A stretch of 32,413 nucleotides of DNA, from contig JBPCIX010000056.1 of assembly GCA_051005875.1 (NCBI GenBank), positions 1 through 32,413 on the forward strand. Direction: 5' to 3'. Position 1 is the first letter of the stretch; each line of letters starts with the position of its first letter. Of the stretch, positions 16,939 through 24,509 are shown in pieces. The stretch is from JBPCIX01 sp051005875 (GTDB lineage Bacteria > Actinomycetota > CADDZG01 > JAHWKV01). The notes under the pieces are model-generated. The model worked only from the letters and a program-made list of their open reading frames with translations, was not told the origin of the DNA and made no database searches. Both the position numbers and the translations under genes were made by a program.

Positions 16939-17175
16939 ATGTCGGTTACAGCGTACATTTTGATTCAAACAGAAGTCGGCAAGGCCGCCCAGGTGGCCCA
17001 GGAAGTCGCCGCGATCGACGGCGTAACATCGGCCGACGACGTTACGGGTCCTTACGACGTAATCGTGCAGGGGGAAGCCAACTCCGTGGACGACCTGGGC
17101 AAGCTGGTGGTCGCGAAAATTCAAGCAGTCGAAGGCATCACCCGCACGCTGACTTGTCCGGTGGTGCACCTGTAG
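16939..17175 (+). CDS. Stand-alone Lrp/AsnC ligand-binding (RAM) domain protein
   Basis: This 78-residue protein is only the effector-binding RAM domain of Lrp/AsnC regulators: VTAYILIQTEVG, then a helix, then TGPYDVIVQGEA, a second helix and a final strand in CPVVHL. There is no helix-turn-helix. Such proteins assemble as oligomers and may bind amino acids, but their role is not established. GGAGG 6 nt before the ATG makes the start secure. It lies between thiL and ddl, convergent with ddl (4 bases between stops). Confidence 0.9.
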   Translation: MSVTAYILIQTEVGKAAQVAQEVAAIDGVTSADDVTGPYDVIVQGEANSVDDLGKLVVAKIQAVEGITRTLTCPVVHL

Positions 17176-17179
17176 GGCG

Positions 17180-18271
17180 CTACCGCCTGGAATGGCGGTC
17201 CAGCCCCAGTGCAATCAAGCGATCGATGAGATCGGAGTAAGTTAAACCACTTGATTTCCATAGCATTGGGAACATCGAGATCGTCGTGAAGCCTGGGATC
17301 GTATTTATCTCGTTGGCCACCACGCCCCTGCCTCCTTCTTCGTAGAAGAAGTCCACTCTTGCCATGCCTGCTGCATCTATCGCCTGAAAGGCCCTGAGGG
17401 AGTAACTACGAACGATTTCCGCTACCGGCTCAGGAACTGCCGCCGGAACAATGGCTCTTGAGTCCGCGTCTATGTACTTCGACTCGTAGTCGTAGAACTC
17501 CCCCGCAGCCAGAACCTCACCGCAAACGCTCGCAATGGGACTCTCATTGCCGAGGATCCCACACTCGATCTCACGACCGGAGATTCCTTGCTCAACCACC
17601 ACCTTCCTGTCGTAACTGAAGGCCAGCTCTATGCCGGCTTGCAAGGACTTCAAGTCTGTGCAGCGCGAGATGCCCACCGAGGAGCCTAAGTTGGCCGGCT
17701 TGGTAAACACCGGGAACCCCAGCCAGGCGCTCTCATCCAACAGTCGATCCTTGTCGTTGGCCCACTGGTGAGCCCGGATCGCAAGATAATCACCAATCGG
17801 CAGGCCGGCGGCCGCAAACAGGATCTTCATCTTCTCCTTGTCCATCCCATTTGCGGATCCCAACACCCCCGACCCCACATAGGGAATTCCTGCCAGCTCC
17901 AAGAGGCCCTGCACGGTTCCGTCTTCGCCAAAAGGACCATGTAGTACTGGAAACACCACGTCGAGCTTGACCTGGGGCAAGCCGTATTGGGGGTCGGCGG
18001 CTATCAATTCCTGCCGCGCCGGGTCCGGCACGAGCGCCACCGGCCGCCCTTCGGCCGCAAACGCTTCCGATGGAATCTTAAGTGGGTTGCCTTCGAGGGC
18101 CCGGGACGATTCGTCCGGTAAGACCCATTTCCCCTCGCGACTGATTCCAATTGGGATAACCTCATAGCGATCAGGGTCCATCGCAGCCGCCACGTGGCGC
18201 GCCGACTGGCACGAGACTTCATGCTCGGCCGAACGACCTCCGAACAGCAGCCCTACCCGCAACCTTGGCAT
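17180..18271 (-). CDS. ddl: D-alanine--D-alanine ligase
   Basis: Ddl makes the D-Ala-D-Ala dipeptide for peptidoglycan. This 363-residue ATP-grasp enzyme has the N-terminal GGRSAEHEVS motif, HGPFGEDGTVQG (substrate loop), GSANGMDKEKMK, the KPANLGSSVGIS ATP-binding segment, and the C-terminal RVDFFYEEGGRG and NEINTIPGFT metal/substrate motif. I chose the ATG at 18271, preceded by GGGGC, because family homology begins at MPRLRVGLLFGG. An open extension to 18520 runs antisense through pilT and is not conserved-looking. It is divergent from pilT. Confidence 0.96.
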   Translation of the reverse strand: MPRLRVGLLFGGRSAEHEVSCQSARHVAAAMDPDRYEVIPIGISREGKWVLPDESSRALEGNPLKIPSEAFAAEGRPVALVPDPARQELIAADPQYGLPQVKLDVVFPVLHGPFGEDGTVQGLLELAGIPYVGSGVLGSANGMDKEKMKILFAAAGLPIGDYLAIRAHQWANDKDRLLDESAWLGFPVFTKPANLGSSVGISRCTDLKSLQAGIELAFSYDRKVVVEQGISGREIECGILGNESPIASVCGEVLAAGEFYDYESKYIDADSRAIVPAAVPEPVAEIVRSYSLRAFQAIDAAGMARVDFFYEEGGRGVVANEINTIPGFTTISMFPMLWKSSGLTYSDLIDRLIALGLDRHSRR

Positions 18272-18278
18272 GCGCCCC

Positions 18279-18284
18279 AAAATA
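18279..18284 (-). promoter_or_regulatory. Possible -10 element for ddl
   Basis: TATTTT on the minus strand ends 7 nt before the ddl ATG at 18271. The intervening GGGGCGC could instead serve as a ribosome binding site, so leaderless transcription is less certain here than for thiL. Confidence 0.3.
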
Positions 18285-18320
18285 CCACCAACGTTACCGG
18301 CCGCCCGAGTAGGATCTGAC

Positions 18321-19547
18321 ATGGGACTCAAGGCTGGGCCACAGGGGGCCGAAGAAACAATCGTGATGAAAACTGCCGTGACTGGGCCAAGCGCCTCCCC
18401 TTCAGGTGGCTCTGCAGGCGCCGCGGCTCCAGAAGGCGCCGCGGCTCCAGAAGGTGCCGCGGCTACAGAAAAGGGCAAAGGCCTTAGCCTTTCACGTTTG
18501 CTAAGTGACATGATCGACATGGGGGCTTCTGACCTTCACCTTTCCTCGGGGAACCCGCCCCTGTACCGGGTCCGTGGATCATTGGTTCGGACCGACAATC
18601 CGGTGTTGACTCCTCCAGAGATTCAGCGAATGCTCTACGCCATCCTCACGCAAAAGCAACGCGAGGTATTCGAAACCGAACTCGAAATCGACCTTTCATA
18701 CTCACTGCCGGGCAAAGCCCGGTTCCGGGTCAATTGCTACCGCCAGCGTGACGCAATGGGGGCCGCCTTCCGGCTAATCCCGGTCAACATCAAAACTCTT
18801 GAGGATCTTGGGATTCCCCAGCAAGTCTCCAAGTTTGCAACCTTGCCAAGAGGCCTGGTTCTCGTAACCGGCCCAACCGGATCGGGTAAGTCCACGACTC
18901 TCGCTGCCCTAATCGACATGATTAACGAAGAATTCCCTCTTCACATAATGACCGTCGAGGATCCCATCGAGTTCCTACACGAACACAAACAAGCCGCGGT
19001 CCACCAGCGTGAAGTCGGCACAGACACCCACGGATTCGCCCAGGCCCTAAAGCACGTCTTGCGCCAAGACCCCGATGTGATCCTGGTCGGCGAAATGCGT
19101 GACCTGGAAACCATTCAAATGGCGATCACCGCGGCCGAAACCGGCCACCTTGTCTTTGCCACATTGCACACGAATTCGGCCCCCGGCTCGGTTGACCGGA
19201 TCATCGATGTTTTTCCGCCCCACCAGCAGCAACAAATTCGAGTGCAGCTTGCATCGAGCCTACAAGGAGTGGTCACACAAACTCTTATTCCAACCGCCGA
19301 CGGCAAGAGCAGGGCGGCCGCTTGCGAAATTCTCGTCGTGACCCCCGCCGTCTCAAACCTTATTCGTGAAGGTAAAACTCACCAAATTTTCTCGTCAATG
19401 CAAGCTGGCGGAGCGACCGGAATGCAAACGATGGACAAAGCTCTGGCCAAACTGGTTACAAGCGGCAAGGTCCACCGCAAAGACGCCGAAGAAAAGGCGC
19501 ACGACCTGACAAACTTCACGACACTTCTCCGCACCGGTCAACACTAA
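18321..19547 (+). CDS. pilT: Type IV pilus retraction ATPase PilT-like protein
   Basis: This 408-residue secretion ATPase of the PilT type has an N-terminal PAS-like domain with the PilT start GASDLHLSSGNPP (69-81), Walker A GPTGSGKS at 184-191, Asp box TVEDPIE at 211-217, Walker B ILVGEMRD at about 254-261, His box GHLVFATLHTN at 275-285, and the PilT-typical IREGKTHQIFSSMQ region. It would power pilus retraction. The first 55 residues are an Ala/Pro/Gly-rich, low-complexity extension not found in classical PilT. The start at 18321 has AGGA 6 nt upstream (or TAGGAT as a -10); ATG 18366 is an alternative. No other pilus gene is in the window. Confidence 0.9.
   Translation: MGLKAGPQGAEETIVMKTAVTGPSASPSGGSAGAAAPEGAAAPEGAAATEKGKGLSLSRLLSDMIDMGASDLHLSSGNPPLYRVRGSLVRTDNPVLTPPEIQRMLYAILTQKQREVFETELEIDLSYSLPGKARFRVNCYRQRDAMGAAFRLIPVNIKTLEDLGIPQQVSKFATLPRGLVLVTGPTGSGKSTTLAALIDMINEEFPLHIMTVEDPIEFLHEHKQAAVHQREVGTDTHGFAQALKHVLRQDPDVILVGEMRDLETIQMAITAAETGHLVFATLHTNSAPGSVDRIIDVFPPHQQQQIRVQLASSLQGVVTQTLIPTADGKSRAAACEILVVTPAVSNLIREGKTHQIFSSMQAGGATGMQTMDKALAKLVTSGKVHRKDAEEKAHDLTNFTTLLRTGQH
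18417..18470. repeat. 18-bp tandem repeat, three copies, in the PilT N-terminus
   Basis: The unit GGCGCCGCGGCTCCAGAA occurs at 18417-18434, 18435-18452 and, with two changes, 18453-18470. It encodes a six-residue Gly-Ala-Ala-Ala-Pro-Glu unit in frame. Copy-number change would lengthen or shorten the linker without a frameshift. Confidence 0.9.
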
Positions 19548-19562
19548 CTCCAACCGTATTTT

Positions 19563-19590
19563 GGTTTGACTTCCATACCTTGGTGGAATA
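19563..19590 (+). promoter_or_regulatory. Possible stress-sigma promoter of the GlsB/YeaQ-type gene
   Basis: GGTTT at 19563-19567 is followed 17 nt later by GGAATA at 19585-19590, resembling the GGTTT-N15-17-GGGTA pattern of SigF/SigB-type actinobacterial promoters. A housekeeping reading (TTGACT at 19566-19571 with TACTCC 17 bp later) is also possible but its -10 is poor. Both place transcription start about 45 bases before the ATG. Confidence 0.3.
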
Positions 19591-19643
19591 CTCCCTCACA
19601 CTAGATGCGAGTGGCCGCTGTGGCTACTGACGAGAGGAGAAAC

Positions 19644-19892
19644 ATGAACATCATTGCTGTCATTGTTCTTGGGTTAGTCGTGGGGGCCTTGGCCAGGCTT
19701 GTAATGCCCGGTCGCCAGCCGATCGGCTTTTTGTGGACCATGGTTATTGGTGTGCTGGGTGCCCTTATAGGCAACGCCATCGGCGAAAAAATTTCGCCCG
19801 ACGGGACCATGCACTGGATTCTTGCGGTCGTGGTAGCAGTCGTGCTGCTGCTGATCTACGGATCTGTCACGGGACGGCGCACGACCAGCTAG
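19644..19892 (+). CDS. GlsB/YeaQ/YmgE family stress-response membrane protein
   Basis: This 82-residue hydrophobic protein has three predicted membrane helices and the family glycine pattern: an IVLGLVVGALARLVMPG first helix and loop, a GFLWTMVIGVLGALIGNAIG second helix, and a C-terminal helix followed by a short basic tail. The family is often induced by envelope or general stress, but its mechanism is unknown. The ATG at 19644 is preferred over 19605 because GAGGAG lies 4 nt upstream and it begins the family-like helix. A possible stress-sigma promoter precedes it. Confidence 0.88.
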   Translation: MNIIAVIVLGLVVGALARLVMPGRQPIGFLWTMVIGVLGALIGNAIGEKISPDGTMHWILAVVVAVVLLLIYGSVTGRRTTS

Positions 19893-19905
19893 TTTTTCCA
19901 CGCTA

Positions 19906-19938
19906 AGCCACGCGGGATTTAAGATATCCCGCGTGGCT
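19906..19938. terminator. Bidirectional hairpin terminator between the GlsB-type gene and gpsA
   Basis: A perfect 13-bp inverted repeat (left arm 19906-19918, right arm 19926-19938; arm AGCCACGCGGGAT) encloses a 7-base loop. It lies between two convergent genes, 14 bases after one stop and 13 after the other. There is no T-run on either side, as in many actinobacterial terminators. Confidence 0.75.
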
Positions 19939-19950
19939 CGGGCGAGTGCC

Positions 19951-20967
19951 CTAATCGCGTTCGCGTTGGCGGACGGTCCTAAGCAGGTCGGCAACCATTT
20001 CACTTATTTCCTGGTTTTCGTGAATAACCCGATAAACGCCCTGGCAGATTGGCATATCGATACCTTGTCGCTCGGCGATTTCCTTCACGGCCTTCGAGGA
20101 TTCAACCCCCTCGGCGATTTCCTTCATCCCTTTCAGGATGGAGTCCATGGCTGCGCCCCTCCCCAGTTCGACGCCAACATGGTGATTGCGTGAGAGACCA
20201 CTAATGCAAGTGCAGATCAAGTCCCCGACCCCGGCCAGCCCCGCAAAAGTTCGCCGATCGGCGCCCAGGCTGACGCCGAGGCGAGTCATTTCCGCAAGTC
20301 CCCTAGTCATCACCGTGGCTCGTGCGTTATCGCCGAATCCGCACCCCTCGGAAATTCCGGTGGCGATGGCAATCACATTCTTGATAGCCCCGCCCAGTTC
20401 TACCCCCACAACGTCGGAATCGGAATAAGTCCGGAATACCGGAGTCATGAATAAGGCCTGTAATTCGTCGGCAATCTCAGTGTCGGCACATGCGATCACC
20501 GATGCAGCGGGGTGCCCCAGAGCTATCTCTTTGGCCAGGTTGGGCCCCGACAGAGCGCAGATTCTCTTCGGCCAGGAGGCTGGAATTTCCTGCGCTATTA
20601 CCTCGCTCATCCGGCACAGCGTTTCGGCTTCCAGGCCCTTGGCAAGGCTAACTATCGGGGCATCGGCCTCGGCGAAACGGGCAACGGCGCGCAACGTATC
20701 CCGGAACCCTTGCGCCGGCACCGCCATCACTATGACCTCAGCACCTTCGATCGCAGCCTCGAGGTCTGCAGTGGCCCGCAACCGCGGTGACAAAAAAACG
20801 CCCGGAAGATATTCGCTATTTTCGTGTTTTTGTTGAATACTCTCGGCCAGCATGCTCCGGCGGGACCATATTGTTACCTTCAGGCCTTTGTGGCTCAGAG
20901 CGTTCGCAAGAGCCGTCCCCCACGAACCCGATCCGACCACGGCGATCTTGCCGTCAGAACTCACCAC
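19951..20967 (-). CDS. gpsA: NAD(P)-dependent glycerol-3-phosphate dehydrogenase
   Basis: GpsA reduces dihydroxyacetone phosphate to sn-glycerol 3-phosphate for phospholipid synthesis. This 338-residue protein has the N-terminal nucleotide-binding GSGSWGTALA, AVPAQGFR, SLAKGLE, LSGPNLAKEIALG, the catalytic-lysine segment GAIKNVIAIATG, and the GLAGVGDLICTC signature. The length is typical. The start is GTG at 20967 (a second GTG follows). It lies 33 bases after the FrhB-like gene on the same strand and may be cotranscribed. In mycobacteria gpsA also neighbours ddl and the cofC homologue. Confidence 0.96.
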   Translation of the reverse strand: MVSSDGKIAVVGSGSWGTALANALSHKGLKVTIWSRRSMLAESIQQKHENSEYLPGVFLSPRLRATADLEAAIEGAEVIVMAVPAQGFRDTLRAVARFAEADAPIVSLAKGLEAETLCRMSEVIAQEIPASWPKRICALSGPNLAKEIALGHPAASVIACADTEIADELQALFMTPVFRTYSDSDVVGVELGGAIKNVIAIATGISEGCGFGDNARATVMTRGLAEMTRLGVSLGADRRTFAGLAGVGDLICTCISGLSRNHHVGVELGRGAAMDSILKGMKEIAEGVESSKAVKEIAERQGIDMPICQGVYRVIHENQEISEMVADLLRTVRQRERD

Positions 20968-21000
20968 GAAGTTTGAGTAACCTTGAGCCTAGCGGTAGCC

Positions 21001-22254
21001 CTACCCGTCTTTATTCCCTTCTTTTTCCGCGAGTTCAGCTTCGAGAAATTCCTTTCGGGCCCTTTCTAGAACTTCGCGCACCGGCCAACGGCCTGAGGCG
21101 TGCGACTCAAACGGCCCAACCCGCCGGCGCTGCTTTTTGGCAAGGCGATCGAGAACCTTAAGGGCTCCCGGCTCTTCGTCTGCCGGTCTTGTTTCGATAA
21201 CTCCGGCGGCCACGGCTCTGTTCCAAACGTCCAGGCCATAGTCGGTCCGCACGACGCACATGGTCCAGCCCGTCATACCCAGGCCCCCAAACGAGATGTC
21301 TCCATGCTCGGCAGCAAAGTCCGGGCAATGATGGCACCACGGATTCGCGTAAGGCTTGCACTCATCGAGGGGAATTATGATTTCACTTCCGTCGGTGAGA
21401 TGGACATAGACCTCGCCCTTAATGTTTATTTTCGTTATGCGGTCTAAAGCAATGCCGTACTTGTCGCGGATGATGTCGTTGACAAACGGTTCGTACTTAA
21501 AAGTCTCATTACACATGAGGCCTGCAACGAATTTGATCATGCGGCTCCAACGCTTGATTCCCTCAGCCGCCATTTCTCGCACTGCGGTGGTCTCGCAAGA
21601 AACGCCCACTGTAGCCACGGCTTTCAGCTTTTTCTCGGCCGCGATTTTGAGGGCGAGAGGAGCAGAGCAATACGTGTAGCGCGAGCCGGCTGCGCTCACA
21701 AGCTCCTGCTTGCTCGTCGCCAGATGAGGCTCATCGAGCCACGGTGTTGCGTCACTGGGCTTCGATACACACGCTCCGTCGATCTCTCCGGTGTGAAGCA
21801 TCCACGCCAACATTGCTGTGACCACTCCACCGTCCTGCCCGCGGGGCAATATCTCGCTGTCTGCGGCTCTGGCCAGCCACATCTCCTTGTGCATTCCCCA
21901 AGGCTCGCTCGGGTGCTTGCGGCGGCGGCCGAAGAGCAGGCTTTCAATCGATTCCATTGCCGGCTCCAACCGCAGGCACGCCATGGCGCAAAGTGAGCAG
22001 CTCTTCTCGCCATGGACGCAATTATCAAGCCCTAGGGCCGGGTCCTGCATCGCCGGCCGAAAGTTCTCCATTTCGATCACATGGTGGGGGCACACAACCA
22101 CGCATGCGGAGCACCCCACGCAGACCTCGGTATCGACGATCTCGGCCTTTAGGTGCTTCCAATGCTTACGCTCTGGACCTGCATTCCAGTGCTTTTGTTT
22201 CGAGCCTTGAGGCTCGCCTTCGGCGCCTGCGGCTTCTACCTCAGTTTGTGCCAT
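21001..22254 (-). CDS. Coenzyme F420-reducing hydrogenase/dehydrogenase beta-subunit (FrhB) family protein
   Basis: This 417-residue protein joins a ferredoxin-type region to an FrhB/FdhB-type F420/FAD domain. The first cluster motif is C45, C48, C51, C55 (CVGCSACVVVCP); a second set is C79, C86, C89, C93. Further cysteines occur in GVSCETT, MCNET and NPWCHHCPDF, as in FrhB proteins. The family moves electrons between F420 and iron-sulfur clusters or a partner subunit. No hydrogenase subunits lie nearby, so the partner and substrate are unknown. The ATG at 22254 is chosen because a TATAAT lies 7 nt upstream; an open extension to 22389 is unlikely as it crosses the cofC start. It is divergent from cofC, which makes F420. 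Confidence 0.88.
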   Translation of the reverse strand: MAQTEVEAAGAEGEPQGSKQKHWNAGPERKHWKHLKAEIVDTEVCVGCSACVVVCPHHVIEMENFRPAMQDPALGLDNCVHGEKSCSLCAMACLRLEPAMESIESLLFGRRRKHPSEPWGMHKEMWLARAADSEILPRGQDGGVVTAMLAWMLHTGEIDGACVSKPSDATPWLDEPHLATSKQELVSAAGSRYTYCSAPLALKIAAEKKLKAVATVGVSCETTAVREMAAEGIKRWSRMIKFVAGLMCNETFKYEPFVNDIIRDKYGIALDRITKINIKGEVYVHLTDGSEIIIPLDECKPYANPWCHHCPDFAAEHGDISFGGLGMTGWTMCVVRTDYGLDVWNRAVAAGVIETRPADEEPGALKVLDRLAKKQRRRVGPFESHASGRWPVREVLERARKEFLEAELAEKEGNKDG

Positions 22255-22261
22255 GGCCAGG

Positions 22262-22267
22262 ATTATA
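22262..22267 (-). promoter_or_regulatory. -10 element of a likely leaderless promoter for the FrhB-like gene
   Basis: A perfect TATAAT on the minus strand ends 7 nt before the ATG at 22254, so the transcript would start at or within a base or two of the start codon. There is no purine-rich ribosome binding site in the CCTGGCC between them. The -35 is not recognisable. Confidence 0.5.
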
Positions 22268-22322
22268 AGCCGACGAGCGCTCTTCCCGATAACCTTGGGC
22301 GGATCATGACGATATTGGCCCG

Positions 22323-22350
22323 GCGGTACACCTGAAGCGGTACACCTAAA
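22323..22350. repeat. 14-bp tandem duplication abutting the cofC start
   Basis: GCGGTACACCTGAA (22323-22336) is followed directly by GCGGTACACCTAAA (22337-22350), and the cofC ATG begins at the next base. Two copies differ at one position. It occupies the place of promoter and ribosome binding site, so it may be an operator or a duplicated initiation region. Confidence 0.8.
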
Positions 22351-22992
22351 ATGGAGGCCATCCTCATCCCCGTTAAGCGTCTGGACCAATCCAAATTGCG
22401 GTTGTCCGAATACTTAAGCCGAGAAGATCGGCAGCGCCTAGTGCTCGCGATGCTGGCGGATATTCTGTCTGCAACCGCGCATTGGCGACTCCGTTTCGTG
22501 GTAACGGCCGACTCCGACGCCCGAGAAATCGCCCAAGCCTTCGGCTGCGCCAACATCCTCGATGATCAGGGCGAGCTGAACGCAGCTCTTCGGCTTGGAA
22601 CAAGAGTAGCTTTAGATTCCGAAGTCACCAAACTTCTGATTCTCCCGGCCGATGTTCCGTTAGTGACTGAGTCGGATGTTCGGAAGTTGTTTGGTTTCGA
22701 CGAGCATGTGGTGGTCGCATGCTCGGCTGATGGTGGAACGACTGGTTTGTTACGGTCCCCACCCGATGTGATTTCTCCGGAGTTCGGCCCCCAAAGCGCC
22801 GCCGCACACCTGCAGGCGGCGGCCAACGCAGGGGTTACCGGACGAGGAATAACTCTTGACTCGTTGACTCTTGATGTTGACGACCTCGCGGGACTAAAGG
22901 ATCTGGCGGACTTTGACCAAAATAATCGGCAAAGCGCCGCTCTGGCTCGGCAGCTCGTGTTGGAGCAAATTGGTCAGGCTGAAGGCGGCTGA
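22351..22992 (+). CDS. cofC: Phosphoenolpyruvate/2-phospholactate guanylyltransferase for coenzyme F420 (CofC/FbiD)
   Basis: CofC activates phosphoenolpyruvate (actinobacteria) or 2-phospholactate (archaea) with GTP, the first committed step of F420 side-chain assembly. This 213-residue protein has a nucleotidyltransferase fold: ILIPVKRLDQSKLRLS at the start (IPVK and SKLRL are family hallmarks), VVTADSDA, LILPADVPLVT with the metal-binding Asp pair, and SADGGTTGLL near 125-135. The start has no ribosome binding site and abuts a tandem repeat. It is divergent from the FrhB-like F420 protein. Its 3' end overlaps the small membrane protein gene on the other strand by 19 bases. Confidence 0.93.
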   Translation: MEAILIPVKRLDQSKLRLSEYLSREDRQRLVLAMLADILSATAHWRLRFVVTADSDAREIAQAFGCANILDDQGELNAALRLGTRVALDSEVTKLLILPADVPLVTESDVRKLFGFDEHVVVACSADGGTTGLLRSPPDVISPEFGPQSAAAHLQAAANAGVTGRGITLDSLTLDVDDLAGLKDLADFDQNNRQSAALARQLVLEQIGQAEGG

Positions 22993-23231
22993 GGCCCCCT
23001 TACCGTTCTAAATCCCATCCAGGCGGCTAAGGCTAAGCAAGCCAGCGCCAGAATGGCCAGCACGATTACGTGGGCCGGGTCGCTTTTTACGCTCGCAGCG
23101 ACATCCTGCCTTGCAATGGCCGCTAGTCGAAATGCGACGACCGCCATTCCAACAAGTGTCACTTGGACAACCCTAAGGGCGCGACGTTGGCGCGGGAGGG
23201 GCGGGGAGCCACGCCTGCCTTTTCCGGTCAT
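22974..23231 (-). CDS. Hypothetical small membrane protein
   Basis: This 85-residue protein is not recognised. It has a basic N-terminus (about residues 1-19), two predicted membrane helices (roughly 20-38 and 55-73) and a short tail. The ATG at 23231 is taken because AAGAG lies upstream and it falls 22 bases after the protease stop, consistent with an operon; a longer reading to 23294 would overlap the protease gene. Its 3' end overlaps cofC on the opposite strand by 19 bases. It might be an accessory of the protease, but nothing in sequence shows that. Confidence 0.55.
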   Translation of the reverse strand: MTGKGRRGSPPLPRQRRALRVVQVTLVGMAVVAFRLAAIARQDVAASVKSDPAHVIVLAILALACLALAAWMGFRTVRGPQPPSA

Positions 23232-23253
23232 CGCTCTTTTCAAATCATGCCCC

Positions 23254-24426
23254 TCATTCTGCACATTCGCCGGTATCCACTTCGCCTGCGACACTGCGCG
23301 CTTCAGCGATTCTCGGCGAGACTTGCTTGGCGGTCAGCGCGTATCCGATATCCGGCTTGACTGCTGACGCTGAAAAAATCACACCTTCAACCTCGCCACT
23401 CGAATTGACCAAAGGGCCGCCCGAGTTGCCCGGGCGCACTTCGGCCTTTAAGCGATAAACGCGTCGCGTCGCAAGTTTCCGGCCGTAAATATCACGGCCC
23501 ACTGCGTCGATCTGATCGATTACTGCGGCTGGAACCACCTTAAAAGGCCCTCCGCCCGGGAAGCCGAGAACGGCCGCCGATTGGCCCCTGGGCGCTTCTT
23601 GAAGGTGCATCTTCAAAGGGGGCGCCGTGATTCCCTTGGCTCTAAGAACGGCGACATCGGTGCTCGGGTCGAAAATAACCGGAATGGCCTTATGGAAACC
23701 GCCTCGTCGATCCTGAACCGTTGGGCTGTTAATGCCCGCGACTACATGGGCGTTGGTCATAACGTAACCGGGCGCAACTACGAATCCCGTGCCGTTAAGG
23801 GTTCCCCCGCACCCGACGCCGACAATCTTGAGAGTCGATGGGCCGGCTGCCGCGACCGCCGAGCGTAGTTGACTATCGGTGGGCAAGGGAACTTCAGCGG
23901 CGGGAGCAGGCTCCAGCCCGGCAAAAACCTGAGGCAACCCGGCTGCATTCAAAACGTGCCGAATCCGGGAAAACACTCCCGGTGTGGGAGGCAGGCTTTC
24001 ATTTAGAGCATGGATCACTTTGGAGCCCTGAATCCCCTGGGAGACCTTTTCCAAGGGCACCGAAGCGAGCATTCCCGCCATCAGCCATACCACCAGCAAC
24101 GTTGAGATGATGGAAACCCCCGCCCCCGCAGCCGCATCCGCCGGCTTCAGGATCCCCCTCATGAAATTCGCTGCGAGCCTGGCGCCGAGCATTCTGCCGA
24201 CCGTACCCATCAACATAGCGCTGCCGAATAAGACCACCGTCGAAACCACGGTCCGGCCAATAGGATCGGCGACCAGCTTGGCGGCGGGACTGGCGAGCGT
24301 AGCGCCAATCACCAGCCCCACAGCAAGGCCTCCGTATGAGAAAAGCTGGACTGCCCCGCCTTTTCGAATGCCTTCGCCAAGGGAGATAATAACAAGGATA
24401 AGAATGGCCAAGTCAACGTAATTCAC
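23254..24426 (-). CDS. marP: MarP-like periplasmic serine protease with CvpA-type membrane domain
   Basis: This 390-residue protein has four predicted membrane helices in a CvpA/colicin V-production-like N-terminal domain (about 1-125) and a trypsin-like protease domain (about 190-375). The triad matches MarP: H227 in TNAHVV, D257 in STDVAVL, S335 in GNSGGP. C206 and C388 sit where MarP has its disulfide-forming cysteines, the first 21 residues before the catalytic His in both. In Mycobacterium tuberculosis MarP is needed for acid and oxidative resistance. The start is GTG, with a TAGCAT hexamer 9 nt upstream. Confidence 0.92.
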   Translation of the reverse strand: MNYVDLAILILVIISLGEGIRKGGAVQLFSYGGLAVGLVIGATLASPAAKLVADPIGRTVVSTVVLFGSAMLMGTVGRMLGARLAANFMRGILKPADAAAGAGVSIISTLLVVWLMAGMLASVPLEKVSQGIQGSKVIHALNESLPPTPGVFSRIRHVLNAAGLPQVFAGLEPAPAAEVPLPTDSQLRSAVAAAGPSTLKIVGVGCGGTLNGTGFVVAPGYVMTNAHVVAGINSPTVQDRRGGFHKAIPVIFDPSTDVAVLRAKGITAPPLKMHLQEAPRGQSAAVLGFPGGGPFKVVPAAVIDQIDAVGRDIYGRKLATRRVYRLKAEVRPGNSGGPLVNSSGEVEGVIFSASAVKPDIGYALTAKQVSPRIAEARSVAGEVDTGECAE

Positions 24427-24509
24427 AGTTCCGTCATGCTACAAGCATCGCGACTACTACACGTGCAACAATTCCTCCAGATGACGAGTATCACTAGAGA
24501 CCTATCGGC

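Noticed and set aside
17182..17199. Hairpin ACCGCC-N6-GGCGGT as a terminator after the RAM-domain gene
   Set aside because: The 6-bp stem falls inside the last codons of the convergent ddl gene and has no T-run, so it may be chance.
18272..18520. N-terminal extension of ddl
   Set aside because: It would run antisense through the pilT start and the 18-bp repeats, is low complexity, and Ddl homology begins at the ATG at 18271.
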